A stretch of DNA of 24,526 bases. Source: Thermoanaerobaculales bacterium. Lineage in GTDB: Bacteria > Acidobacteriota > Thermoanaerobaculia > Thermoanaerobaculales > Sulfomarinibacteraceae. Where the stretch lies: the NCBI GenBank assembly GCA_029938595.1, contig JAOZUP010000006.1, positions 1 through 24,526 on the forward strand, read 5' to 3'. Made by a program: the position numbers and the translations under genes. Numbering within the stretch: position 1 is the stretch's first letter; every line of letters begins with the position of its first letter. Shown in pieces: positions 1-8,722 of the stretch. Under the pieces are notes generated by a model. That model made no database searches. It was not told the origin of the DNA and saw only the letters and a list, made by a program, of their open reading frames with translations.

Positions 1-1
1 A

Positions 2-403
2 CTGCGTTTTCCTCAATATGAGCGGGTTATCGTGCGCGACAATCCAGGCCGCGCCAGGGTTGATCGGAAAGAGTTGATGGCGTCTCTCCGGCGGGTCAGT
101 CTCATGGCTCATGAGAAAGCGCGGGGCGTACGCTTTCGATTCAGCGACGATGGTGAGTTAACGCTGGTCTCGATCGGCTATGAGCGCGGGAGCGCAGAAG
201 AAACGCTGAGCGTGAATTATCAGGGAGAGAGCCTCGAAATAGCGCTGAATGCAGCATATTTGATCGATGTTCTGCAGGTTCTGGAGTGCGATATGGTCGA
301 GCTCCAGCTCCGGGACAGCAATACGCAATGTGTCGTAGTACCGGTGGATGACGACTCACGACTCGAGGAGTATATCTACGTACTGATGCCCATGCGCCTG
401 TAA
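2..403 (+). CDS. dnaN: DNA polymerase III beta sliding clamp, C-terminal part
   Basis: This is the last 133 codons of the beta clamp, cut by the window start; the reading frame is open back to base 2. The clamp encircles DNA as a dimer and tethers polymerase III and other clamp-binding proteins. The fragment matches the third clamp domain: a FPQYERVI segment at the domain start, then RKELMASLRRVSLMAHEK, and the typical family ending with VLMPMRL at the extreme C-terminus. A GTG at 32 could look like a start, but the clear domain homology upstream of it shows that it is internal. It is followed by recF after a 112-base gap, the usual dnaA-dnaN-recF-gyrB order near the chromosome origin. Nothing in the visible part is unusual. 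Confidence 0.95.
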   Translation: MRFPQYERVIVRDNPGRARVDRKELMASLRRVSLMAHEKARGVRFRFSDDGELTLVSIGYERGSAEETLSVNYQGESLEIALNAAYLIDVLQVLECDMVELQLRDSNTQCVVVPVDDDSRLEEYIYVLMPMRL

Positions 404-515
404 CGCGAGCCACCATCGAAAAGGGCGCGGTTCCGAGGTTGGTGAGGGTAAACAACGCGGACGGTATCACAGCTCGTCAGCGGATAATGAATCTAACGCC
501 ACCAACGGGATCGAA

Positions 516-1640
516 ATGGAGTTGACTGATTTTACCGCCTGTAGCTTCCGCAACCTCCATATAGACAAACTGAATTTTTCGCCGGGTGCAAATGTCATTC
601 TTGGATTAAACGGGGTTGGAAAGACCAGTCTTCTGGAGGCGGTTGCCGTCCTCGGCAATCTCAGGTCATTCCGCTCATCCTCCCTTCATCGGGCTGTACT
701 TCATGGGAAGGCCTGTTTTCGGCTTGACGGCACCGTCAAGAGCGTTGAAGGATCCCACCATCTCGAACAAATCGTCGAGGTCGGACCACCTATCCGAAGA
801 ACGCTTCGTGTCAACGGATCAGAGGTGAACGTCGGGCAATATTTGAGGATTTTTCCAGTTGTTGCTATCACTGGTGCCGATCAAGAGCTCGTTGGGGGCG
901 GACCGGAATCCCGTCGTGCTCTGCTTGACCGTTTCGTTTTTCTTGTCAACTCGACTCATCTGGATGAGTTGCGTTCATATAGACGGGCAATCCGGCAACG
1001 AAATGCGGCGCTGACGGCGGGAGCCGGAAATGCCGAACTTGAGGCCTGGGAAGAACCACTCGCCAGGGCGGCAGGGCGGCTTGTTTCCGCACGAGCACAG
1101 GGTGCGGAGATGCTGGCCAGCTATTTCACTACGATCTATGAAAAGCTGCGAGGTGCGGGCTTTCCAACTATCGAGCCGACCTATCGAACAGAGTCATGGT
1201 TAGACACCACGGCAGGCCCCAAAAAGGTGGAAGATCTCTATCAACAACGGTATAATGAGACGCGGGCGCGGGATCGTCTGGCTGGGTTCACCGGAGACGG
1301 TCCCCACCGGCATGATTTGAGCTTGCGGTCTGGCGGGCGAAGCATCCGATATGCGGTGAGCTCGGGACAGGCCAAGGTGGTTGCGGCGGCACTCAGGCTG
1401 GCCACACTCGCCCACGTTGAAAAGGAGCGACAGGAAAAAGTTCCCGTAATTGTAGATGATGTTGACGCCGAGTTGGACGGTACAGCCTTGGCCCGTCTTG
1501 TCGATCATCTCGGAAACGAAAGACAAGTTTTTCTCTCAAGCACCAACGATGGGGTTGCAACGCTTGTGGGCGTTCGATCTCGTCGAATGAGGCTCGACAA
1601 TGGAGCCGTAGTACATCAGGAGGCGAAAGCCCATGGCTGA
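516..1640 (+). CDS. recF: DNA replication and repair protein RecF
   Basis: RecF is an SMC/Rad50-like ATPase that helps RecO and RecR load RecA at gapped DNA. The 374-residue product has the usual family length. It shows a Walker A motif GLNGVGKTS at residues 30-38, an ABC-type signature region VSSGQAKVVAA near residue 277, and a Walker B segment VPVIVDDVDAELD near residue 309. The ATG at 516 gives the family N-terminus directly before the first beta strand; the ribosome site (ACGGGA just upstream) is weak. The 3' end overlaps gyrB by 8 bases, so the two are probably translationally coupled. The 112 bases between dnaN and recF contain no promoter or terminator I can support. Confidence 0.95.
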   Translation: MELTDFTACSFRNLHIDKLNFSPGANVILGLNGVGKTSLLEAVAVLGNLRSFRSSSLHRAVLHGKACFRLDGTVKSVEGSHHLEQIVEVGPPIRRTLRVNGSEVNVGQYLRIFPVVAITGADQELVGGGPESRRALLDRFVFLVNSTHLDELRSYRRAIRQRNAALTAGAGNAELEAWEEPLARAAGRLVSARAQGAEMLASYFTTIYEKLRGAGFPTIEPTYRTESWLDTTAGPKKVEDLYQQRYNETRARDRLAGFTGDGPHRHDLSLRSGGRSIRYAVSSGQAKVVAAALRLATLAHVEKERQEKVPVIVDDVDAELDGTALARLVDHLGNERQVFLSSTNDGVATLVGVRSRRMRLDNGAVVHQEAKAHG

Positions 1641-4026
1641 ACAATACACCGCCGAAAACATCAAGGTCCTCAAGGGTCAGGAGGCGGTCCGAAAGCGCCC
1701 GGGAATGTACATCGGAGATGTGGATGACATCTCGGGACTTCACCACATGGTCTGGGAGGTGGTCGACAACGCCATCGATGAGGCACAAGCCGGCTATTGT
1801 TCCCATATTTCAGTTGTTATCCACGCTGACCAGACAGTCACCGTGACTGATGATGGGCGCGGCATCCCCGTCGATACCCACCAAGCGACCGGGAAATCAG
1901 CTGCCGAGGTCATCATGACCGAGCTCCACGCCGGGGGAAAATTTGACAGCGACTCGTACAAGGTGTCCGGAGGCCTTCACGGAGTGGGCGTCAGCGTGGT
2001 CAATTTCCTGGCCGAGTGGTTGCGTGTCGAAATCCACCGCGATGGCAAGGTTTGGGAACAGACGTTTTATCGCGGGGTGCCCAAAGAACCCCTCAAGACG
2101 ATAGGAACCACCCGCCGAACCGGCACGATCGTCAACTTCAAGCCGGATGCCGAGATCTTCTCCGTCCTCGAGTTTCACCCGGACCTGCTGGTTCGCCACC
2201 TCCGGGAGCTCGCCTTCATGAACTCCGGCACCGAAATCAAGTTTCTGGACGAGGGTAGCGACCGCGAAGAAAAGTTCTTGTTCGACGGGGGCCTGGAGGA
2301 GTTTGCAAGATATCTCAACCGGTCCAAGTCCAACCTTCACGACGACCCTATTTATCTCGTTGACAAGAACCAGGAGGGTGAGGAGGTCGAGGTCGCTCTC
2401 CAGTGGCACGACGGCTACAATGAAAACGTCCTTGCCTTTACCAACACGGTCTTCAATCGGGACGGCGGCGCACACCTTTCGGGCTTTCGGGCAGCGCTCA
2501 CGCGAACCATCAACATTTACGCCCAGGCCCAGAATCTCCTCAAGGGGCTCAAGGAGAACTTTTCCGGCGAGGACGTTCGTGAGGGCTTGACAGCGATCAT
2601 CTCAGTTCGCATTCAGGAGCCGCGGTTTTCCTCTCAGACCAAAGACAAGCTCGTGTCATCGGATGTCAAGGGATGGGTGGAGTCGACCATCAACGAGCAC
2701 CTTGCCACTTACTTCGAGGAGCATCCGGCTGTCGCCAAGAGCATCGTTTCAAAATGTCACGACGCGGCGGCGGCGAGAGAGGCGGCCCGCAAGGCGCGCG
2801 AGCTCACGCGGCGTAAAAGTGCGCTGGAAACCTCGGCTTTGCCTGGCAAGCTCGCGGATTGCTCCGAGCGCGACCCGGAGCTGTCCGAGCTCTTTATCGT
2901 AGAGGGTGATTCGGCCGGCGGCTCGGCAAAACAGGGTCGGGACAGGCTCTTTCAAGCCATTTTGCCGCTGCGTGGCAAGATCCTCAACGTCGAAAAGGCG
3001 CGATTCGACCGGATGCTCTCGTCGGAGGAAATCCGGGCGCTCATCCTGTGCCTGGGCACCGGCATCGGCAAGGAGGAGTTCGACCCTCTCAAGGTGCGGT
3101 ACCACAAGATCATCATCATGACCGATGCGGATGTCGATGGTTCTCACATTCGCACCCTGCTGCTGACGTTCTTCTACCGACAGATGCGGGAGCTTGTCGA
3201 ACGCGGACATCTTTTTATTGCCCAGCCGCCTCTTTACAAGGTCAGCCGCAAAAAGAAGGAGGTCTACCTTCGCGATGATGGGGATCTGGCCCGATTCCTT
3301 CTCGATCGGGTCGAGGATGAGTTCACGCTTGTGGTCGGAACCACCGGCCAGGAGCTGGCCGGGCGCGAGCTCCGCCGCGCCATCCTTGCCGCCCAGGAGT
3401 GGAACGAGAGCCTCGGCCGTCTCGAGCGCCGCGGCTGGCCTCAGGATCTCGTTCTTGCCGCCCTCGACACCGAAGCGAAGTGGGAACAAGAAACGACCAG
3501 CGCCGAGTTTGCCGATGCTCTAGCGGCCGAGCTTCGCGAGCTCGGATATGAGGACACCCGTGTGGAACTCGACGAGGAGCACGGCGTGCCCGAGGTCCTT
3601 TGCCGGGTCGGGCTCAACGGTCGCGGCCAGGAGGTTCACCTTGGCGAGCTTCTCGGGTCGAGTGGACTTTTTCGCCGCGCGCGCAACCAGATGACGCAGG
3701 TGGCGGCCCTCCGGGTCGGGCCGTTCCACCTCGATCGCAATGGCGAACGGGAAACCCTCGCCAGCCTGTCGGATCTGGTGGGTCGCGTCTATGAGGTCGC
3801 CAAGAAGGGCTTTAACATTCAGCGGTACAAAGGCCTCGGGGAGATGAACCCGAAGCAGTTGTGGGAAACGACCATGGATCCGGAGGCAAGGCGGCTCCTC
3901 CAGGTAACCATCGAGGACGGGGCACATGCGGACGAGCTGTTCACGATCCTGATGGGTGACGCGGTCGAACCGCGCCGGAACTTCATCGAGACCAATGCCC
4001 TCGAGGCCCGCAACCTGGACATATAA
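1633..4026 (+). CDS. gyrB: DNA gyrase subunit B
   Basis: This is the ATPase and TOPRIM subunit of gyrase, which introduces negative supercoils together with GyrA. The GHKL ATPase motifs are intact: N46 and general base E50 in VVDNAIDEA, D73 in DDGRGIP, and the lid GLHGVGVSVVN. The TOPRIM metal residues are present: E424 in EGDSAGG and D498/D500/D502 in DADVDG. RYKGLGEMNPKQLW lies near the C-terminus. At 797 residues it is the long form, with roughly 170 extra residues (about 545-720) between the TOPRIM halves, as in E. coli GyrB (804), rather than the short Gram-positive form of about 640. A strong AGGAGG at 1618-1623, 9 bases upstream, fixes the ATG at 1633. The stop codon directly abuts the gyrA start. 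Confidence 0.98.
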   Translation: MAEQYTAENIKVLKGQEAVRKRPGMYIGDVDDISGLHHMVWEVVDNAIDEAQAGYCSHISVVIHADQTVTVTDDGRGIPVDTHQATGKSAAEVIMTELHAGGKFDSDSYKVSGGLHGVGVSVVNFLAEWLRVEIHRDGKVWEQTFYRGVPKEPLKTIGTTRRTGTIVNFKPDAEIFSVLEFHPDLLVRHLRELAFMNSGTEIKFLDEGSDREEKFLFDGGLEEFARYLNRSKSNLHDDPIYLVDKNQEGEEVEVALQWHDGYNENVLAFTNTVFNRDGGAHLSGFRAALTRTINIYAQAQNLLKGLKENFSGEDVREGLTAIISVRIQEPRFSSQTKDKLVSSDVKGWVESTINEHLATYFEEHPAVAKSIVSKCHDAAAAREAARKARELTRRKSALETSALPGKLADCSERDPELSELFIVEGDSAGGSAKQGRDRLFQAILPLRGKILNVEKARFDRMLSSEEIRALILCLGTGIGKEEFDPLKVRYHKIIIMTDADVDGSHIRTLLLTFFYRQMRELVERGHLFIAQPPLYKVSRKKKEVYLRDDGDLARFLLDRVEDEFTLVVGTTGQELAGRELRRAILAAQEWNESLGRLERRGWPQDLVLAALDTEAKWEQETTSAEFADALAAELRELGYEDTRVELDEEHGVPEVLCRVGLNGRGQEVHLGELLGSSGLFRRARNQMTQVAALRVGPFHLDRNGERETLASLSDLVGRVYEVAKKGFNIQRYKGLGEMNPKQLWETTMDPEARRLLQVTIEDGAHADELFTILMGDAVEPRRNFIETNALEARNLDI

Positions 4027-6552
4027 ATGAGCGAACCCACGACCCCCCAGCGCGCAGATCGAGTGGCCGTGACCATCGAGGAGGAGCTTAAGAACTCATA
4101 CCTCGACTACGCCATGTCGGTGATCATCGGCCGCGCCCTCCCCGATGTTCGTGATGGGCTCAAGCCGGTTCACCGTCGCATCCTCTACGGAATGTGGGAG
4201 AGCGGCACGACCGCGTCGCGCGGCTACAAGAAGTCAGCCCGAATCGTCGGTGATGTGATGGGTAAGTACCACCCCCACGGAGACCAGGCTATTTACGATA
4301 CCGCCGTCCGCTTGGCCCAGGATTTCTCGATGCGGCACCCCCTGATTGACGGTCAGGGGAACTTCGGATCGGTCGACGGCGATTCACCTGCGGCCATGCG
4401 GTACACAGAGGTACGGTTGACGCGCCTGTCCGATGACATGCTCGGTGACGACATCGACAAGGAAACCGTTGACTGGGTCCCCAACTACGACGGCTCCCTT
4501 AGCGAACCCACGGTGCTGCCAGCACGATTCCCGAATCTCCTGGTCAACGGGTCCTCCGGCATCGCGGTCGGTATGGCGACCAACATTCCCCCCCATAATC
4601 TTGGGGAGATAATTGACAGCTGCATCGCTCTGTTGTCGGAGCCCGAGCTCTCGGTCGGAGACCTGATGGACTTCGTGCTGGGTCCGGATTTTCCGACCGC
4701 TGGATTCATCCTCGGGCGAAAAGGAATACACGACGCCTACACCACCGGACGTGGAATTGTCCGCATGCAGGCGCGGACCAGAATCAGGGAGGCCGAGAAA
4801 GGACGCCGAGCGGCGATCATCGTCAGCGAGCTCCCGTATCAGGTCAACAAAGCACGCCTGGTGGAGCAGATCGCAACCCTGGTCCAGAACAAGCGGCTCG
4901 AAGGCATCGCGGATCTGCGGGACGAATCCGACCGTGACGGTATCCGGGTGGTCATCGAGCTCAAACGCGACGCGATTCCCGAGGTTGTTCAGAATAATTT
5001 ATTCCAGAGCACCCAGATGCGCACGACCTTCGGGATCATTCTCCTTGGTGTGATCAACAACCAACCCAAGGTCTTCAACCTCAAGGAACTCCTCCAGCAC
5101 TTCCTCGACCACCGTCGCGAGGTGATCCTACGACGCACCACGTACGACCTCAATCGTGCCAGGGAGCGGGCCCACATTCTCGAGGGCCTGGTCATAGCGC
5201 TCGACAATCTCGATGCCGTCATCGAGCTGATTCGCGCGGCGCCCGATCCGGTGAGCGCCCGTGAAGGGCTGATGAGCGAATTTGGCCTTTCGCAACTTCA
5301 GGCCCAGGCCATTTTGGACATCCGCCTCCAGCGCCTCACCGGTCTCGAGCGCGACAAAATGATCGACGAGTACCACGAGATCAAGAAAACCATCGCCCAT
5401 CTTGAAAAGGTCCTCGATACCGAGGAGATGGTCACCGAGATCATTGTCGAAGAGCTCGCCGAGGTTAAGAAAAAGTTTGCGGACCAGCGCCGCACGGAGC
5501 TGATTGCCGACCCTAGCGAGATTTCGATCGAGGACCTCATTGCCGAGGAAGAGATGGTCATTACCGTTTCCCGCGGCGGATATGTCAAACGATCGCCATC
5601 TTCCACCTACCGCGCGCAGCACCGCGGTGGCCGCGGCCGCCGGGGCATGGCAACCAAGGGCGAAGACGAGGTGTGGCAGCTCTTTGTGGCTTCCACTCAC
5701 GCCACCATGCTCTTCTTCACCTCGACCGGGCGGGTCTTTGCGCGCAAGGTCCACGAGCTCCCGGACGTCGGTCCTTCGGCGATAGGCAGGGCCCTGGTCA
5801 ATCTTCTCCAGCTGAACGCGGACGAGCATGTGCGAGCCCTGCTCGCCGTACGTGACTTTTCCGAGCACGAGGATGCGCACCTGTTCTTCGCCACCCGCCT
5901 CGGCAGGGTCAAGCGAACCCCGCTCGGTGCGTACGCCAACATCCGCGTCAACGGCCTCAAGGCCGTCGTGATCAACGACGGAGACGACCTCCTTTCGGTG
6001 CGTCTGACCCACGGTGACAGCCACGTCTTTATCGGAACCAACCGTGGGATGAGCATTCGGTTTCCTGAAACCGATGCCCGGCCCATGGGTCGTGTCACTG
6101 CGGGCGTGCGCGGGATCAACCTTCGCAAAGGCGACTTCGTGGAGGAGGTCGCGATCTTCGATCCAACTCAAGAGACCGACATCCTGGTAGTCACCGATCT
6201 TGGATTCGGCAAACGAACACCGATCGGCGAGTTCCGCGTGCAGCATCGTGGGGGCTACGGAGTCAAACTCATCCAGTTGACCAAGAAGAACGGTGTGGTG
6301 GCCGCAATTCGCCATGTGGAGGAGGACGACGAAATCCTCGTCGTTACGGAAGGCGGGATGTTGATTCGGATGAACACGGCCGAAATCCGGCGAATCGGTC
6401 GCGCCACCCAGGGGGTCCGGATCATCCGCCTCAAAGAGGGCGACCGCGTGGTTTCGGTAGCTCGCGCTGAAGCGTCGGGGGATGAGGACATCGATATTGT
6501 CGATGACGAAGGCGCAGAGCAGACACTAGACCCGGGCGGAGAAGACACCTGA
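4027..6552 (+). CDS. gyrA: DNA gyrase subunit A
   Basis: This is the DNA cleavage and wrapping subunit of gyrase. The catalytic tyrosine is Y126 in AAMRYTEVRL. The C-terminal beta-pinwheel carries a GyrA box, QHRGGRG at residues 531-537 (family form Q-R-R-G-G-K/R-G), which marks a gyrase rather than ParC; a second, degenerate QHRGGYG lies in a later blade. In the quinolone-binding region the sequence is HPHGDQAIYD, so Q87 stands where E. coli has S83, while D91 matches E. coli D87. The tail after about residue 815 is acidic, as in many GyrA proteins. The start ATG follows the gyrB TAA with no gap, implying coupled translation of the two subunits. Length 841 is normal. Confidence 0.98.
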   Translation: MSEPTTPQRADRVAVTIEEELKNSYLDYAMSVIIGRALPDVRDGLKPVHRRILYGMWESGTTASRGYKKSARIVGDVMGKYHPHGDQAIYDTAVRLAQDFSMRHPLIDGQGNFGSVDGDSPAAMRYTEVRLTRLSDDMLGDDIDKETVDWVPNYDGSLSEPTVLPARFPNLLVNGSSGIAVGMATNIPPHNLGEIIDSCIALLSEPELSVGDLMDFVLGPDFPTAGFILGRKGIHDAYTTGRGIVRMQARTRIREAEKGRRAAIIVSELPYQVNKARLVEQIATLVQNKRLEGIADLRDESDRDGIRVVIELKRDAIPEVVQNNLFQSTQMRTTFGIILLGVINNQPKVFNLKELLQHFLDHRREVILRRTTYDLNRARERAHILEGLVIALDNLDAVIELIRAAPDPVSAREGLMSEFGLSQLQAQAILDIRLQRLTGLERDKMIDEYHEIKKTIAHLEKVLDTEEMVTEIIVEELAEVKKKFADQRRTELIADPSEISIEDLIAEEEMVITVSRGGYVKRSPSSTYRAQHRGGRGRRGMATKGEDEVWQLFVASTHATMLFFTSTGRVFARKVHELPDVGPSAIGRALVNLLQLNADEHVRALLAVRDFSEHEDAHLFFATRLGRVKRTPLGAYANIRVNGLKAVVINDGDDLLSVRLTHGDSHVFIGTNRGMSIRFPETDARPMGRVTAGVRGINLRKGDFVEEVAIFDPTQETDILVVTDLGFGKRTPIGEFRVQHRGGYGVKLIQLTKKNGVVAAIRHVEEDDEILVVTEGGMLIRMNTAEIRRIGRATQGVRIIRLKEGDRVVSVARAEASGDEDIDIVDDEGAEQTLDPGGEDT

Positions 6553-6581
6553 TTCACCGGTGAGAGGGGCGAATCGCGACC

Positions 6582-7142
6582 ATGGGCGAGCTCGGCGATG
6601 CGACCCCCCGTTCGATCCCGGCGGTGGTGATCATTCATCAGGAAGGCGTAATCGGGCTCATCGCCTTGATCGGTCTCTCGATCCGGAGCGATGGGGTGCT
6701 TGCCGGTCTCGCGCCGCCAGCGTCGCTCATCACCGCGGTGGCCGGTGGCGTCGCGGTCGGAATCGGGAGCTTTGCCGTATTGTGGGTTCTCAGAGGCCTG
6801 CGTGCGGCAGCCGAACTCGAGAGCTGGCAGCGGCACATGGTCCAGGGGTGGAGCGTCACCGACGCTGTGGCTGTTGCGCTCTTCTCGGGTCTCGCGGAGG
6901 AAGCCCTCATTCGCGCGCTGCTGCAGCCACTCCTCGGTCTCTGGCCTGCCGCGCTGTTGTTCGCAGCCCTCCATTTCATTCCGGACCGGCGCCTGTGGTT
7001 CTGGCCGATTCTCGCTCTCGTGCTCGGTTTGGTGATTGGGTGGGTGTTCGAACTCGGGGGATATCCGGCTGCAGCAGCGGCGCATGTCACCGTCAACGTC
7101 CTGTCACTTCTGCGCCTTCGCATGCCGGCGACGGATTCATAA
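6582..7142 (+). CDS. CPBP-family intramembrane metalloprotease
   Basis: The 186-residue hydrophobic protein carries the three signatures of the CPBP (CAAX protease and bacteriocin-processing, ABI) family: E106-E107 with R111 in AEEALIR, H131 in FAALHF, and H168 with N172 in HVTVN. These residues form the putative metal and catalytic site within the membrane. About five to six hydrophobic segments are visible, beginning with PAVVIIHQEGVIGLIALIG. Bacterial members process lipidated or peptide substrates or confer bacteriocin immunity; the substrate here cannot be told. The gene lies 29 bases after gyrA, with GAGAGGGG 12 or more bases before the ATG, so it may be read through from gyrA. A repeat-derived hairpin begins at its stop codon. 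Confidence 0.8.
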   Translation: MGELGDATPRSIPAVVIIHQEGVIGLIALIGLSIRSDGVLAGLAPPASLITAVAGGVAVGIGSFAVLWVLRGLRAAAELESWQRHMVQGWSVTDAVAVALFSGLAEEALIRALLQPLLGLWPAALLFAALHFIPDRRLWFWPILALVLGLVIGWVFELGGYPAAAAAHVTVNVLSLLRLRMPATDS

Positions 7143-7192
7143 CCTGCACACCTCACCACCCTCACAACGGCACCCTGTGAGATCTGCGGGTT
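7141..7192. repeat. Degenerate palindromic element (two arms, no core)
   Basis: The left arm begins AACCTGCACACCTCAC (7141) and the right arm ends GTGAGATCTGCGGGTT (7177-7192); they can pair at about 13 of 16 positions. The right arm differs from the lone arm at 9476-9496 at few positions (CACCCTGTGAGATCTGCGGG against CACCCGGTGAGAAGTGCGGG). This looks like a minimal or decayed member of the 177-bp element family found at 12792 and 13289. It begins inside the TAA of the CPBP gene and lies upstream of pdxS, where it could act as a weak transcription barrier. Confidence 0.45.
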
Positions 7193-7214
7193 CCCCCCCT
7201 CACCAGCTTGTGTG

Positions 7215-7240
7215 TACAATGAGCCGAAGCTGAGGGAGGA
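7215..7240 (+). promoter_or_regulatory. Possible pdxS -10 element and strong ribosome site
   Basis: A -10-like TACAAT lies at 7215-7220 and an AGGGAGGA Shine-Dalgarno sequence at 7233-7240, five bases before the pdxS ATG. No good -35 hexamer is found 16-18 bases upstream (the sequence there is C-rich), so the promoter part is tentative. The ribosome site is clear and fixes the pdxS start. Confidence 0.4.
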
Positions 7241-7245
7241 AACAG

Positions 7246-8133
7246 ATGGACCTTTTGGATTCCCAGTTCCGCGTCAAGGTCGGACTGGCAGAGATGCTCA
7301 AGGGTGGCGTGATCATGGATGTCACGAACGCCGATCAGGCAAAGATCGCCGAAGACGCCGGATCGGTGGCGGTGATGGCTCTCGAGCGAGTGCCGGCCGA
7401 CATTAGGGTCCAAGGCGGGGTCGCCCGAATGTCAGCGATCGAGAAGATCCAGGAGATCCAGGAGACCGTATCAATCCCGGTGATGGCAAAGGTTCGTATC
7501 GGCCACATTGCCGAGGCCCAAATTCTCCAGGCGCTCGAGGTCGATTTCATTGACGAGAGTGAGGTTCTCACCCCGGCGGATGAGGAAAATCACATTTTCA
7601 AACAGCCGTTCACGGTTCCTTTCGTATGCGGATGTCGCAATCTCGGTGAGGCTCTGCGCCGAATCGGTGAAGGCGCGGCTTTGATTCGAACCAAGGGGGA
7701 GGCTGGCTCGGGCGACATCGTCGAAGGGGTGCGTCATCTGCGCGCCGTTCAGCGCGGCATTCGGACGTTGACAATTCTCGAGGATGACGAACTGATGACC
7801 GAGGCCAAGGAACTCCAAGCCCCATTCGAGCTTGTCCGGTGGGTGGCCGAAAACGGGCGTCTGCCGGTGCCAAACTTCGCAGCCGGTGGGATAGCGACCC
7901 CGGCCGACGCTGCCTTGTGCATGATGCTCGGAGCGGAGTCGGTTTTTGTCGGGTCCGGGATCTTCAAATCCGACGATCCGGAAAAACGCGGTCGAGCGAT
8001 TGTCCAGGCGGTGACGCACTGGCAGGATCCTTCGAGGCTCGTCGAGGTATCGCGAGGTCTGGGCGAGGCGATGTCGGGCATCGATTCGGGCAAACTCACA
8101 CCGGAGGAGATGCTGTCGCGTCGAGGATGGTGA
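7246..8133 (+). CDS. pdxS: Pyridoxal 5'-phosphate synthase subunit PdxS
   Basis: PdxS makes PLP from ribose 5-phosphate, glyceraldehyde 3-phosphate and ammonia in the DXP-independent pathway. It forms a dodecamer that receives ammonia from PdxT. The 295-residue product is full length and highly conserved. The key residues are in place: D25 in VIMDV, the ribose-phosphate lysine K82 in VMAKVRIGH, and the second lysine K150 in LIRTKGEAGSG. The ATG at 7246 is preceded by a strong AGGGAGGA. The pdxT start lies 4 bases after the stop, so both subunits come from one transcript. Confidence 0.98.
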   Translation: MDLLDSQFRVKVGLAEMLKGGVIMDVTNADQAKIAEDAGSVAVMALERVPADIRVQGGVARMSAIEKIQEIQETVSIPVMAKVRIGHIAEAQILQALEVDFIDESEVLTPADEENHIFKQPFTVPFVCGCRNLGEALRRIGEGAALIRTKGEAGSGDIVEGVRHLRAVQRGIRTLTILEDDELMTEAKELQAPFELVRWVAENGRLPVPNFAAGGIATPADAALCMMLGAESVFVGSGIFKSDDPEKRGRAIVQAVTHWQDPSRLVEVSRGLGEAMSGIDSGKLTPEEMLSRRGW

Positions 8134-8137
8134 GCCT

Positions 8138-8722
8138 GTGACGGAGTTTGGAGTTCTTGCACTCCAGGGTGATTGGGCGGCTCATGGTGCGATTCTCCGC
8201 GAGTTGGGCGCTTCCACCCACCCTGTGCGGACCGCCGCCGACCTCGTTCGCGTGGATGCCCTGGTGATCCCGGGTGGTGAGTCGTCTGCGATGTTGCGGC
8301 TGATGGAGCCGGAAAATCTCGCTCGCCGAATCCGGGATCGAATTGTGGCAGGAATGGCCGTTCTCGCAACTTGCGCCGGCGTGATTCTGCTTGCGGAGAA
8401 CATCCGGCCACCTCAGCAGGGCCTTGCCGTACTGAATGTCGATGTGGTGCGAAACGCCTACGGGCGACAACTGCACTCGACAGTTGCTGAGATAGTGCTC
8501 ACCAAGGAGCTGGGCAAGCCGCTTCGTATGGAGGGCGTATTCATTCGCGCTCCTCGAATCGTACGCGTGAGCTCCAAGGTCACGGTGCTCGGCCGATGGC
8601 GTGACGATCCGGTTCTGATCCGTCAGGGCCATATTCTGGGAGCGACGTTTCATCCGGAGCTGTCTGCGGATCGTCGGATCCACGAAATGTTCATGAAAGC
8701 AGGGGAGGCCGGAAATGGATGA
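8138..8722 (+). CDS. pdxT: Pyridoxal 5'-phosphate synthase glutaminase subunit PdxT
   Basis: PdxT is a class I glutamine amidotransferase that hydrolyses glutamine and channels ammonia into PdxS. The 194-residue product shows the nucleophile C79 in ATCAGV, the oxyanion segment GGESSAM, and the H172/E174 pair in TFHPEL, which completes the triad. The start is GTG at 8138, four bases after the pdxS stop, with GAGG inside the pdxS end as the ribosome site; this gives the family N-terminus with GVLALQGD. The 3' end overlaps the next gene by 8 bases, which ties the hydratase-like gene to the same transcript. Confidence 0.96.
   Translation: MTEFGVLALQGDWAAHGAILRELGASTHPVRTAADLVRVDALVIPGGESSAMLRLMEPENLARRIRDRIVAGMAVLATCAGVILLAENIRPPQQGLAVLNVDVVRNAYGRQLHSTVAEIVLTKELGKPLRMEGVFIRAPRIVRVSSKVTVLGRWRDDPVLIRQGHILGATFHPELSADRRIHEMFMKAGEAGNG

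Noticed and set aside
404..515. DnaA boxes or origin between dnaN and recF
   Set aside because: No TTATCCACA-like sequences are seen in these 112 bases; the origin is probably upstream of the window.
5128..6315. 395-codon minus-strand frame antisense to gyrA
   Set aside because: It is a shadow of the GC-rich gyrA frame with no recognisable domain and no start context.
6553..6564. Perfect palindrome TCACCGGTGA after the gyrA stop as a terminator or repeat arm
   Set aside because: It has no loop or T-run for a terminator and matches the repeat arm over only about 9 bases.
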